From NCBI GenBank assembly GCA_012274445.1, contig JAAROD010000093.1, forward strand, positions 496,001 through 560,000: a DNA stretch of 64,000 bases. The letters are read 5' to 3'. The notes under the pieces were generated by a model. That model ran no database searches. It worked only from the letters and a program-made list of their open reading frames with translations, and was not told the origin of the DNA. The translations under genes and the position numbers were made by a program. This document shows, in pieces, positions 41,459-52,799 of the stretch. This DNA is from Sclerotiophoma versabilis (taxonomy: Eukaryota; Ascomycota; Dothideomycetes; Pleosporales; Didymellaceae). Position 1 is the first letter of the stretch; every line of letters starts with the position of its first letter.

Positions 41459-42267
41459 ACGTGATGAGTGGGGTGAGGTAGTACAGCGGTCGCAAGGCGG
41501 ATAAATGCTTTCTCTTTAAAAACGAAGCAACCAGCAGAGCTCGCCTAAGCAGTTTAGCACCGCGGTTAACGCGCGACCGCTGGCTGCTCAGCGCAGAGCC
41601 GGCTTAGCTTCTGCTAACCATTAATATCAGCGATATGACCAATAGGCTGAATTAGTGCAGTCTTCGCTCTGCGCAAGGAAAGCATTGGCTGTCCCGAGAT
41701 CTGAGGACTATATTGACCAATCTAGATATCAAGCCGAAATTTTAGCTTTGAAGCCAATTTATCCAAGTCGATCCTTGGTGCTAAGGCCTGGGTGAGGTTG
41801 TGTCAGGAAGGAGCAGAGCAGGTGCCAAATTCGCCTGCAAGTCGAGCCCTGTTCCATCAAAAGCTCAGCGAGCCATAGCTGGAAATGAGGAAGTGACATC
41901 GCTACCAAATTGAGGCAAGTGATGATCGGAAACAGCGCGCCGCGAGGACAACCAGGCACGAAGCTGGGCGGCGGCTAAAACGGCGAAGGTGTTGATCAAC
42001 TAGCAGGGCGGAAGATAGCGTCCGTGCTAATCAATCAAGGTTAGCGTGCAAGTCTAGGGGCGGTAAGCCTCTTTGTAAACGGCATGTGACAAACACAGGC
42101 AGCTAACGACGAGCAACGTCTTCACTAGTGTACCCGCGCTACAGCGGTCACTGGACGAGTCGGCTTCGATCCCGCAACAGTCGCTATGTCGATGCTTGGT
42201 CATCTCCGTTGCTGTCTATTGGAAACGGGCAGCCGAGGTTCTACACTGAAAAACACCTACTTGTAAC
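41459..42267. other. No supported gene
   Basis: Spacer between the two arms of the inverted gene duplication. A reverse frame at 41759-41959 is short and motif-free. Confidence 0.4.
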
Positions 42268-43054
42268 CCCCGGCTGTTCACAGTTTAGCTGCTACCTCTT
42301 CCGGAAGGCCATCGGTCGGTGCCACCGGGTCCTCACCTTCGCTATACACAGGATAACATGCCCAGTTCCACCATCTCTCCTACAAGCACGTTTATTGCAG
42401 TAAAACGAGTTCTAGTGAGCGACTCAACTGCCTCCAGTCGTCACAACTCACCCACCACGCCTACTGCGTCTGGCTTTTCAGGTACGTTAATCATGTCAGT
42501 AGCGCCGAACTCACTGAATGACCAAGAGCATTTGCGCGCTTCTCCCTCATCCCACAGTCAGCGGTATGGGAGACATGAGGATACGATGAGCCTCCAGATG
42601 CCGCATAGTCCAACCCCGCCTGCGACTCAGATCATAATCACTCATGCCTGAACTCTCCCAAATCAGTGCTTCTAGGGTGCTGGCATCGTCGCCTTTTGAA
42701 TCCTCCAATCTGCACCATACCACAGACCACAATACTGACCGACAAGAAGATACGGGCAGCGACCGGATGCCTGGTCCGCCTAAAGTGACTTTGCTTCAAC
42801 AATACGATCTTCTGTGGCTACTCCTAAGATACATGTTTCCCCAGAATGATAAGAAGGTTGAGGTACCTATTATGTTACGCAGTCTTGAACAGGTATGGAC
42901 TAGCCATGAACATGACTTTAGTCCTGCCATGGAACCACAAGTTGATGGTCGCCACAAAGCCCTTCGTATATGGATCGTATGCTTTGCAGACAACCGGACG
43001 CTATTGCGCTACATTTGGATCATGTCTTCTAGAGACAACTTTCCAAAGAAATAA
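42268..43054 (+). pseudogene. Frameshifted inverted copy of the 39492-40763 gene
   Basis: Plus-strand translation follows the 39492-40763 protein in order: AATSSGRPSV (parent TAISSGRSSV), SPTSTFIAV (parent PLTSTFVAV), HHTTDHNTDRQ (parent HATTDHSTDQQ), YDLLWLLLRYMFPQNDKKVE (parent CDLLYLLLKYLFPRNGEKVN), LRSLEQVWTSHEHDFSPAM. It needs a frame change around 42340 and another one-base change at about 42645 (THA*/MPELSQ), and similarity ends abruptly after RIWI at about 42975. The last third of the parent is missing. A MITE lies seven bases after the stop. A decaying copy in opposite orientation, about 1.5 kb from its parent. Confidence 0.75.
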
Positions 43055-43060
43055 GATCCC

Positions 43061-43394
43061 TAAGCGTGTAAACCGTGCGGGATGTAGTCGTGTAAGGTTA
43101 GTTGCTGGATTAGAAGTTTAGACGATTCCGCATTGACATGCAAGGTTCATGTAGGCCCGAAGACGAACCCCTGTGCCCGCATTCCCCAAGGTGTATCACT
43201 GTTGATGCAGCACTCTTCATCCGCTCTTTCATCCGCCCGTTCGACCTTAAATCCCTTGCGGGATCCTGCAAAGCTGCTAACAATTAATGGATTAAGGCAT
43301 GCACCAATAAACTGATCTTGGTAGAAAACGAAGGTGTATCCCTGATCCCGCAATTGGCCTTACACGACTACATCCCGCACGGTTCACACGCTTA
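43061..43394. mobile_element. MITE with 37-bp terminal inverted repeats and TA target sites
   Basis: The left end (43061-43097) starts TAAGCGTGTAAACCGTGCGG; the right end (43358-43394) is its reverse complement with a single mismatch. TA at both outer edges fits the TA target duplication of Tc1/mariner elements, leaving an element of about 330 bp (43063-43392). The interior has no coding capacity. It is therefore a non-autonomous miniature element whose ends are nearly identical, which implies recent insertion. The Tc1-type transposase relic at 37490-37840 belongs to the superfamily that would mobilise it, although a direct link is not shown. Confidence 0.8.
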
Positions 43395-43612
43395 CTAATA
43401 GTGTAAAGTTACGCTGAATGTAGTCTTGTCAATAGACGAATTGCCAGTAAGAGATTCTAGCACCTTAAGATCCTTCAGTTCTAAGATCCCTCTCTAGTCT
43501 CTTAAGTGTAGAAGAGTGTGCTGAAATCAGTGTACGGACTAGATAAGGAATAGACGATGTATTAATTCCTGATTGTTATTTAAAGCTAAAGAAGAAGTCT
43601 CTGCTTATGATG

Positions 43613-46590
43613 TTATTCTGATGCTGTTGAGGTTGTAGTAGTAGCAACAGCCCGTTCACTACTTCTAGCTTTCTTAGATTTCAAGATCCCCAAAGGCTTT
43701 CTTTTCTTGGCTCTCGTACTTGGAGTAGATGGTGCTACTTTAGTCCCAGCCGCGCAACGTCGTTTAGCTGTGATCTCTCCAGTAGCCTCCCCTCGCTTTC
43801 GTTTGCCTTGTCTGGTAGATTCTTCTTTCAGAGCTTGGGTAGCGACATGCTCAATGGTCACAACTGAATGATGCGGTTGTAAAAAAGATGCTTCTTCAGT
43901 CAAAGTGGGAACGAATGCTGCTAGCACGGAGTTGCGTCCGATGAAAATCGTCCGATTTGCCTCAAGACACTCGAAAACAAATGCAGGCTCTGTGTTGATG
44001 AGATGCATTCCCAGGACAGTAATCGCATGATACTGGTCACTACCAAATGTTGTTTCAGCTTGGCGTAGAGAATGGATTATCTGAGGTATTGCCTACTCAA
44101 TACTTCGGCTTATATCAAAGCCATACCCTTGCAATTTGAATTCTTCAGTAACAGCATAAGCAAGGAAGATCTCATACTGATTTCGATTATCGGACCCTGC
44201 TGTCCAAGTGTATGGTATCAGATCATCTGAGATTGGCTCGTCCTCACTGTATTCCATGTCTGACATGGTCGTGGCCTCTACTGTAACAGGTGCTTGTACC
44301 TCTTCTACTTCTATGAGCAGGTTTTCAGTCGTTCGATTCTCTAAAGCCATTTTTAGTTCTCGTCGGAGCTTGGTACACGTGGAGTTAAGCTCCATATTCT
44401 CCTCTAACTGTGCTTTCCATTGATAGGCCAAATCCTGAAGCTGTTCTTTGACTTTCTGGCAGGCTTTGTGTTCTTGCATGACACGGTAGTATGCGCCGTT
44501 TAGTTGTTGTTGTTCCACTGTGTACTTTTCTAAAAGGCCTTTCATCTCTGCGTTCTCATTCTCTAAATGATCAATTCTTTTATGTTGCATTTCAGATTTG
44601 CTCACGAGGGTCTTGTGCTGAATCGAGAATTTCTGGTGCTCCTGCTGAAGCGTTGCGTAGTGTAATTGCAGTTCAGTATGCTGGACATCTGGATTTGGTG
44701 GTTCAGGCGGGATTTCAATGTCCATAACGTCTTGGATTAAGGCAGGAGTCAGTGGTCCAAAGTCAGCTTTCTAGTGTTACGTTAGCAAGGACTTATACTA
44801 CATAAAGGATCACATACCTGGAGTTTTATAAAGACAAAGATGCAAGAGAAAAGATCGCGACGCAGTAGTCTCAACTTTGAGTCCTTGCATTGCGGACCGC
44901 TGTACAGTTGTGAAAAGAACATTATCTTTTTTTCTTCGGTGAAGTCGCGCTCAAAAGGGCGACCACTTCGCCGATCGAGGTTCAGATGCGGGAGTTGTAG
45001 AATCGGTTCGCGTGTTTTAAGACTATCATCTGATCGAACCACTGTTAAGACTCTCTGGATGTGGTCACTAGAGAAGTTAGGACACATTGGCTTTGCTTTA
45101 CGAAGGTAATCCAAAGCGAGTTGTGAATGAAGCTGTTCCTCCTTCGCTACAAGAGCTTGTGCGTGTGTTATTTGGAAACCCCGAGAAATGGCGAACTTCG
45201 CTAGGTTTTGCCAAGCCACTGGATTAGGACCTTTCACGTGAGGCTTTGGTCCTCCTGTTTCCTTTCTTGGTGTAGACGCTGTTAAGCCATCAAAGTGACG
45301 GCTACAGAATGCCCACAGCTCCGTGTATGCAACCATCATTGCGTCTTGCTGGCTGAGCCCAACTTTGATCTCAACATCTTCAGTCTCATTAAGTTGCACC
45401 ATGTTCTTGCTAGGAGCAAAGAAGAGTCCCGTGAGGCTTGACCGTATTGTGCGTTTCATCTGTTCACCTAGCAACTGTCTAAGCGCTTCGCAAAGAGGCT
45501 CCGAATACTTTAGTGTCTTGAAAAAGCTCCATAGTGACGGGATTACGCCAGGAAAATCACAAATGTTTTCCACTAGATTTTTTCGTATGCCACGGTCACT
45601 CTGCGAGGGGAATATCTCTCCACGTTCCATGAGATCGATAACCAGGCTCTTGTCGATGTCCGAGTGCTTAGGGGCCAGAAGCTCAAGGCTTTGTACAGTA
45701 ACGGCATCAACAGCCGAGAAATGCAACATCGTGTCACCGCAGCGCAAGATTCTCTTCCACGCTTTTGCAATATGATCTAAGTAAAGTATCATTTCCTATG
45801 CTGATTAGGAAGCTTCATGTTGTGGCGAAATGTATACATACCTCGTCGCACTTCAACACTAAGAGCCTGTGAAGCGCTCCAAGTTGCAGTTTAGCCCATA
45901 GCCCTGGCATGTCAATCAAGGCATCGAAGCCGACAGTAAGTGAAGGTCGTCTGAAAAGTTGCCGTAGATCCTTAGGCTTAGACTTCTCCAGGCGAGACCA
46001 CCATCCTTTTTGGGCTTCGTGGTCATTTTCTCGGTGATACAATCTAATCTTGCGGAAGATCTCGCCATCTGAAGGCTTCTGTTCGTTGGAGTATGACTCA
46101 ATAATACGAACCAATACCGGCTTAGGGGTATCTGCTCTCACATTAAAAAAAATAAGGAGATATTCGCTTCTAACTAACCATAGGAGAACAGCCTCACAAT
46201 CCACCATTTATCATTCTCGTTCAGAAAACGCCGTCCCGCCTCAATGCGGTGCATGCCAGAAAGGCATTGCACGTCCTCAAGATGCAGAGCAGGTGCTTCC
46301 TGTGGCCATTGGAGGCTGCGCATATCTTCTAATGACATGTCATGCAAGGACAGTGCTGCAACTAGGTCATCGTCCTCGATAAGAGCATCTATAACATTCT
46401 CCTCTTGCAGCCGTGAGCAGCCCACTTGCTCATAAATCCTCTCCAAGCGTGTGACATTATCATGAGAGAGATCCCGATGTTTGTCCAGCACGATCCTGTG
46501 TCCAAACCTCAAAGCGTGCAGTGGTACCCGGGCGATTCCTCGGTAACGGATCAACTTTTTCGCGGCAAAATCTTCGTCCAGCAGCTCCAT
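43613..46590 (-). CDS. DUF3723 protein, 926 aa, five exons
   Basis: Exons (reverse strand) are 46590-46179, 46131-45842, 45795-44818, 44770-44097 and 44039-43613. Donors GTTAGT, GTATGT, GTATGT and GTAGGC, all introns 46-57 nt, total 2781 nt in frame. The N-terminal half shows the DUF3723 (PF12520) pattern: LIRYRGIARVPLHAL, RIYEQVGCSRLQEENVID, CLSGMHRIEAGRRFL, NDKWWIVRLF, IIESYSNEQKPSDGEIFRKI and SGLRxLF-like LRQLFRRPSL. Residues about 585-700 form a long coiled coil, and the C-terminus is very basic (GKRKRGE, RAKKRKPLGILKSKKARSS). DUF3723 is one of the accessory families repeatedly found as cargo of Starship giant transposons, and its members look nuclear, but their function is unknown. The gene appears intact. 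Confidence 0.88.
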
Positions 46591-47219
46591 AACTACACAT
46601 AGTCAATCTCTACCGCAAATGGGTGAAGTTAGAGAGACTTTGTATCAGGCAAGAGTACCAGGGAGCCACGTCGGAACTACGCGGACTGTAGGGTCGTGAA
46701 CGCGATGTCACTCGCTTGCGGCCATTGGATGAAATCACGACGTTTGAGCGCTACGCAGTCTACACGGAGTCGACGCTTTCTACATGTGTGCACCGCAAGA
46801 GATCACGCTAGTCGTAATGGTGGCAGCTTACCCAATAATATTACCACTCCACAAAAATGAGGCCTAAAGCCACCCACAACACGACGCTACCAGGCTCTGG
46901 GGAAGCATTTCAAAAATTCCACTGCCGTCTAACTCGCCAACTAAGACAACCGCATCACCTGAGAAGTGCTCGAGACTTGTCAATCCTGCCAGAGATTTTA
47001 TTGGCCCTGTCTTGTGTGGCCTCGCGTTCTGGTCCAGTAAGGTTAGAGCTGTTAAGGTTTCGTGTGATGTCGACACGCACTGCTTGAACACGATAAATTT
47101 GTGCTTTAGGTCCTGAGAGGCCGTAAGCTGAGAGAATTAGTAGTCACGGTTACGTAGAATGCGCAGAAATTCAACAGTTAATTAGATATAACAATAAGTG
47201 AATCAAGATAGGTACTTTC
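46591..47219. other. Spacer between the 486-aa gene and DUF3723 gene
   Basis: Contains the promoter of the DUF3723 gene. A plus-strand frame at 46857-47087 has no recognisable domain. Confidence 0.45.
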
Positions 47220-48733
47220 TTAAATCAGCACCAATGCTTTAATAACATGTCTTGGGTTTCCATCCAATGGCTTATCTCCTCTAAGAGCGCTGTAGTCAAC
47301 CATGGCTTTTTCTGTATCGAAAACTCGTACTCCTGGACAGATAGGTAATTTCACTACACTCTTCTTCGCTATTTTGCCTGACTTAAAGCTTTTCATCTCA
47401 GTTTTATTGAACGATGATCCAACTGCAGGCCAGATGAATTCATAATGATCAGCCACGACCAAAGCCTCTGTGCGAATCTGCACTGCTCGACGCATGGCAG
47501 CGTCTAGGAAAGGCTTCGTTCGTTTAGTCATACGCCTTTGTGTTGTCTTCACAATAGGTTGGAGCGCATTGATTAGGCGGCTGCTGAAGAATTCTGTCAT
47601 CCCTGCAACTGCTACGTTCTGGAAGCCTTCGTCTTCAATGATAGACTTGTGAGCAGCAACATCAAGCTTGCAGAGAGCGTTTTGGCCCCCTAGAATATGT
47701 AAGTCAGTAGCTCGAAAACATCGCATGCAGATCCTTACGTACAGCAAGTAGTAATGAAGTCGCGGTACGCTTGCAAGAGCGGTGTGACAACCATCAGATT
47801 TGACTGATACTGACTTCTGAACACCCAAATGTAGATAGCGGCTCCAGTAAGAGCTTGTACGAGCTCATATGAAGGCAGAGCAGGGATGGATTCTGGTGCA
47901 GCTTCCAGGCAATTCGGGCCCAACACTTCTAGCAGAAGGTTGTCCAAGTCAGTAGAGCTACCTCTGAGGTCCGTTATCGAGAAAACTGGCGAAAGACCCC
48001 CAAATGATACTAAACCAAGCTCATGTTTCAGCCAGTCGTAACGTCCGGTGAGCTGAATCAAGCGTCTGCTTGAGTTTTCCACGTCATTGATGTGGAGATA
48101 TGGTTCCAAGTCCCTTCGTTTCCAGGAACTGCACTTTAAGTTACGAACCTCGCGCCTTAACTCATGTAAAGTCTGGTCCTTGCCCTCTGGTGTTTGCTGA
48201 AGCCTTAAAATTTGGTTCATCTGCTCCCTTGTTGTCTCGCACTCCTGTTCAGCTTTTTCGCAGCGCTCCTTGTATAATACCAGTTGCGCAACCATCATGG
48301 AGTACTCTGTCTCAGAGAGCCCAGTAGGCGATAATCTGGTCTTCATGGTTGAGCTGATGGGTTGGCAGTTTGAGTTGAGGTCGAACTTTGTGTTTTCATC
48401 TTTGCATGTCGATAGTCTTTGCTCAGCAAGCTTCTGATCTGATCTGCAGGTAGGCGCTCCAAGACATATCGCTGGAGGTGCTGAAGCTGGGGATGGAAAA
48501 GAATGTGGGGTCCCCTCAATCCTGTCACTTAAGGCGTTGCCGTTGGGACGTGTTGTCTCAATTTTAGGTGACTCAGAGGCGTTTGGGATCTCTGTAAGCT
48601 CGCCTTTCGTAAGTGATGGCACATCCACATCCTGAAGCAGATTCATTGCTGATGATCTTTCGCGATAAGTTTTCGCGCGTTTCGTGTATGGATGCTCGCT
48701 TTGGTCTCCGTTATAACGTTTATGGGATTCCAT
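47220..48733 (-). CDS. Hypothetical coiled-coil protein adjacent to DUF3723, 486 aa, two exons
   Basis: Exon 1 is 48733-47743 (TTGCT|GTACGT) and exon 2 is 47689-47220 (acceptor ATTCTAG); 1461 nt in frame. The N-terminus is polar with a YTKRAKTYRERS basic patch. A coiled coil follows (MMVAQLVLYKERCEKAEQEC ... HELRREVRNLKC). The C-terminal half is globular: LPSYELVQALTGAAIYIWVF, HKSIIEDEGFQNVAVAGMTE and RRMTKRTKPFLDAAMRRAVQ. It lies 630 bp upstream of the DUF3723 gene on the same strand and shares a long coiled coil and nuclear-type basic regions with it, so the two may work together; this is inference from position. No named family recognised. Confidence 0.65.
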
Positions 48734-49924
48734 TTCTCTTTAGAGAAATAGGATGTCAGCAATACACAATCTGCGAGTAGTGGGCTCTGGTCTTTGTCCA
48801 GCTTGAGTGCAGATAAAGAGGAGGAGGAGGATGAGGAGGAGAAGAACATGGAGAACTTTGGAACATGATCGAGATAACAACCCGCGCTTATATCTACAAG
48901 CGCCCCCTGTCTAAAGCTGCGCTAAGTGCAGAATGCCACAGCCTGTCCATTATATAATTAGCAACTGTTGCCCCACCCCTACCTACTCTAGTGCGTGCCC
49001 CAGAGTTCAATGAACCCAGTACAGAACAATTGCATAGGTCTATCCTAGCAAGAACACGTGTCCTAGCATGGGTTTTAATTGCAAGAGTGGGGTAACAAGG
49101 GACTTATGACACAAGCAGAGGCAAGGATTTATAAGGCATCTTACCGTGTATTTAGCTAATTTAATAAGATATATTGTACCTTGCGTTGCGTTAGCTGGTT
49201 GTGGTAGGGTCTATGGCTTTAGTTGATTAGCCGCTCTAGCGCAAAGAGCAAGACGAGCGCTACGGTAAAGGGTTGAAGTTGATTGAATAGGTACTAGCCG
49301 ATCCGCCCAACCATTGTGGTTTGACTTTTGAGGGATTATAGAATAGCATTTGCTCCTAAGTGAGTGACTTGACGCAAACTATATTGTGGTATTAGGCATA
49401 AGTTTCGTTAGTTGGAGAAGATAACAGGGGTGCTCAGCTATACTTTGTAGGTAAATCAAGCTCAGCTTTGTCATATATTACATACAGATTTTACTACCTT
49501 TATATGACGTTCTTCAGCATTAATGACTAGTAGCTGCATGCAGAGAAAGATGAGGTCTACGTCTCCTAGAATAGTGAGAAGATGATGCCTTTCCTTACTA
49601 GCAGTAAACCCTTGCTTTTGCTGGCGCGTGACAGCACTACATCTAACGGCAACGTGTGGGTATTGTGAGGCAGAAATATTGCTGCAAGGATCTTGTGTTA
49701 ATGGCAATAGTTAAGGAACTGCTTTGTAACGTGGCTGCCCTGGCTGTTGATTACCAGCATATATACAAAGGAAAAAGGTTAAAGCGATGGCTATGTTCAC
49801 ATGTCGATGACTACTCGGACGCAGCATCTATACTCATATACATTATAAGGCGGCTCGTTCATTCGACACTATTCTCGAGAACTAGGCTAGAATCCTATAG
49901 TTCCCCACCGCCGAAAGACTAAGC
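48734..49924. other. No supported gene
   Basis: Around 1.2 kb of AT-richer sequence with only short, motif-free frames (49471-49707 -, 49656-49922 +). A GA/CT-rich stretch at 48815-48845 lies in the promoter of the 486-aa gene. Confidence 0.45.
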
Positions 49925-50490
49925 TTATACCATGTACTGCGATGCCGTAGGCGATGCGGTGGGAGTTGCCGTGCTTCCCGAAACAGTTATGTCTCCAGCA
50001 TCTGCACCTGGGCAAACCGAAGATGTACTTCCATTGTTGCACATGTAGCTGCCCACCTGCGCTTTGAATTTATCCGATACCTCTGTTATACCGGGATACC
50101 AAGTTTCATCCGCGAACGGGGTATTGCAGTGAGTATCACTAGATAGTTAGGCCCACGAATGATGATATGAGAAAAAATGAATATATCTGTAAAACCGGCA
50201 GCACAAACCTAGCTCGATTGCAATAGATGCAACGTCGTTGAGCCGATCGGTAGGGACACAGCGATTCGGAGACGTGATCGGTGCAACACAGTTTCTCCAA
50301 GCTGTGTTTGAGCAGAAGTGAAGCTTGAGTTGGCTGTCAGTCGTGATCACTGTCGCCTAGTACCCTGCTATCCTACCTTTGGCGCACAACCTGCCTGCTC
50401 AACCCGATTGTTCTGTAGTAACAAAGTTGGTATTTGCGCGAAGGCGTTGCCTAAGAGCGTGCTCGGGATGAGCAAATACTGGTATCGCAT
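49925..50490 (-). CDS. Small secreted cysteine-rich protein, about 151 aa, three exons (effector candidate)
   Basis: Reverse strand: exon 1 50490-50377 encodes a signal peptide, MRYQYLLIPSTLLGNAFA, with a likely cut before QIPTL; donor AAG|GTAGGA. Exon 2 50323-50196 follows GACTGAC ... CTCAAG and gives HFCSNTAWRNCVAP and NRCVPTDRLNDVASIAIELG. Exon 3 50138-49925 follows CTAAC ... CTAG and gives HCNTPFADETWYPG, YMCNNGSTSSVCPGA and a Thr/Ser/Pro-rich tail. The frame is kept (456 nt), but the second donor must be CG|GTTTTA, which is unusual; a better donor (AG|GTTTGT) would break the frame, so a recent frameshift is possible. Nine Cys in the mature part. Secretion is predicted; role unknown. Confidence 0.55.
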
Positions 50491-50852
50491 GTTAATCGTC
50501 GATAAGTCTGGTTACAAGTCTGCAGATACAAAAAGCGCGAGCTTGGGGCCACATTATATACCGAACATCTAACATCGTAAGTGCATTATCAGGATGGCCT
50601 CAGTTTGTACAGGTGTGGCACGTGCTTGCTTTGGCTAAGCCGCACATCACCCTGAGGCACTTTACGCTTCTGATGACACCAACGTACAGTAGCGGATGAA
50701 GCTGCATGGTACAGTATTTGGTTAACTTTATGTGACAAGGTTGACTAGGCTGGTCTCTCACTTGTTTTTGAGACAAAGCTAAAGTTCAGATTATCTTCCC
50801 ACCTCACTCTCCGCGAACCAACAGCGCTATTTTCTGTCATTCCAAAGCTACC
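50491..50852. other. Divergent promoter region
   Basis: Spacer between the secreted-protein gene (-) and the PAQR pseudogene (+). No coding signal. Confidence 0.45.
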
Positions 50853-51593
50853 ATGAGCCTTAGTGCACGTCGAATGCATACCACCTCCTACCATAAATCC
50901 ATAGTCTCAATCGCGCAACTTCATTCGGAGACTATCAACGTGTGGTCACATTTGATGGGCACCCTATGGTTCTGCGCCAGCGCGACGCGCTTTGCGGGCA
51001 CCTCCACAAGCCTACTCTCTCCGAGCACGGCAGCGATTCTTGCATATCTTGTAGCAAACTTCTTCTGCTTTGCGTGCTCGACGCTCTATCACGTCTTCGC
51101 AGACCATGCTGAAGCAGACTTTTGGCTGCGACTCGACCACTTTGAAATTGTCTGTGTTATAAGGGCCTCCTCGATATCTTTCGTAGCACTCTCATAAAGC
51201 TGTCATTCCGGCGAGCAGTATGTGTCTACGGGTTTTGTAACCGCAGCGGCTGCGCTTTGTTCTGTTCGCCTCCTGGGTAATCCGCAGCACGGTCGCTCAG
51301 AGCGACGGAGCCGTATCAGTACGTATGTAGCCTTAGGCAGCCTGGCAACTCTTCCTGCATTTCGTTTCTGGCATCTCGGCAGGGAATTTGGCCTACTGGC
51401 CGATTTTGGGACGCTGGTTATCATCAATACATTGGGAGGCGTCGTCTACGCAACCCACTTATTGGATAAAGCGATCGAGATGAAACTTGGTGTGCCGGGT
51501 GCGAGTCACAACGCCATGCACGTCCTGGCCGTCGCTGGAGCACTCGTATATGAACAAAGTCTGGTTTCGGCTTACCGAAACTCCGCTAAATAA
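50853..51593 (+). pseudogene. PAQR/AdipoR-haemolysin III family membrane receptor, one nonsense mutation
   Basis: The frame starts MSLSARRMHTTSYHKSIVSI and shows the family's N-terminal block HSETINVWSHLMGTLWF, then YLVANFFCFACSTLYHVFAD and FWLRLDHFEIVCVIRASSIS. A TAA at 51195-51197 interrupts the frame. After it the same frame continues CHSGEQYVSTGFVTAAAALC ... HNAMHVLAVAGALVYEQSLV to 51593, the C-terminal HxxxH-type end typical of PAQR proteins. No splice site would remove the stop; a single base change would restore a seven-helix protein of 246 aa. Loss of this receptor-like protein is therefore recent. E and R replace the more usual G and W before the stop. Confidence 0.8.
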
Positions 51594-51885
51594 CGGTCTG
51601 ACGTTATGTGCGTGATTCCAGAGTCGTAAGGCCCGGCTGGGTGGTTGACTTTTCACAAGTGAAGATGAACGCAACTACCAACGGACGAAACATAACTAGA
51701 CTGCAGAAGGAGGCAAAGCAGACAGCGTTGGCGGAAAATCTTGATGAAGGGTGTCATGTGTCTTCAAGTACTCTAGTCCTTCCTCGCTCTTCACTCAGCT
51801 CGTACCGTTCCAAACGCACTATTCTTTCTCCCTTGCCAAAACAAGACACTCCATACTTGTCTCCTTTCAACCTCCCACAATAAAC

Positions 51886-52032
51886 ATGACTCTTGCAATC
51901 CTCCCTCTTGCAGTGCCACCTGCCCTTCTTCCCACCCTTCTCCCCACCCTTTTCGAAAAAGTAACCCCCCTCATCGCATACCTTGTTTCCTCCGTTCTTT
52001 ACACCTTGTATATGTGCACATCGCATGATTAA
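51886..52032 (+). CDS. Possible 48-aa hydrophobic protein
   Basis: ATG 51886 follows a CT-rich leader with CACAATAAACATG context. The peptide, MTLAILPLAVPPALLPTLLP then FEKVTPLIAYLVSSVLYTLY, is strongly hydrophobic with two possible membrane segments. The leader and start context look better than chance, but the length gives little confidence. Confidence 0.3.
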   Translation: MTLAILPLAVPPALLPTLLPTLFEKVTPLIAYLVSSVLYTLYMCTSHD

Positions 52033-52799
52033 GAACCCTTTGAAGGAATAACAGTGACTATAAAGTTCCGTATATTGATCAGGTATCGGGAATATTGCGA
52101 TAGTGCGTTTTTGCAATAATTTCGCATAAGGAAGGGGCATTTATAAGAGCTGCATCAAGAACTAATGTTAAGCGTACTATTATGCTTATAATGTGGGGGA
52201 TAGTGTGTAGGGATAGCTAAAAGATTGAATTGCGGTTGTATTGTAGAATGCTACGAACGGATTAACAAGGGCGGTGAGTGACCGTAAACAGCGCTAGCCC
52301 TAACCTGGTATAGCGCCATTATCAAAGGCAAGTTGTCACTGCTTGACAGAGCAGGAGAAACCCTCAACCCTGACATACAACTATACGTGGCTTGAGTCTG
52401 AGCTGAATTCGTCTTTTTTTACCTGGTGTCTTAGTCTGCAGACTGATGTTGCTTTGACGTAATTCCTAAACTACCGGTATGCCTGCCTCTCCTCGCCTCA
52501 CCAAAACTCACCAATGCCTTTGTTGATGATTAGATCCCGATTTTGAGGAATGCGAGAACGCAAAGATATAGTGCATAATAGGCCCAAAAACACGTTGGAC
52601 TACTGCGTCTCAGTCGCGTCTTTTTGTGTAGCACCCCAGCCTCCTTACTTCTCTGTAGATCTTTTACTATCAACCTCACACTGTTATCCCATCCCTCTTC
52701 TGATACTTACCACTGGCAACGTCAATGGATCTTTTTGTCTTTTATCCACAATGTGTTCGTCCTTTCAGAAGGACAACATGGTACACGATTGCGTCTTTT
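52033..52799. other. No supported gene
   Basis: AT-rich spacer; open frames at 52550-52799 are probably leader or unassigned 5' exon sequence of the 52800 gene. Confidence 0.4.

Noticed and set aside
42140..42190. tRNA-like T-arm (CTTCGATCCCGC)
   Set aside because: Only one arm resembles a tRNA; no matching acceptor stem was found.
43613..48733. Complete Starship element
   Set aside because: DUF3723 is suggestive, but no DUF3435 captain, element ends or target-site repeats are visible in the window.
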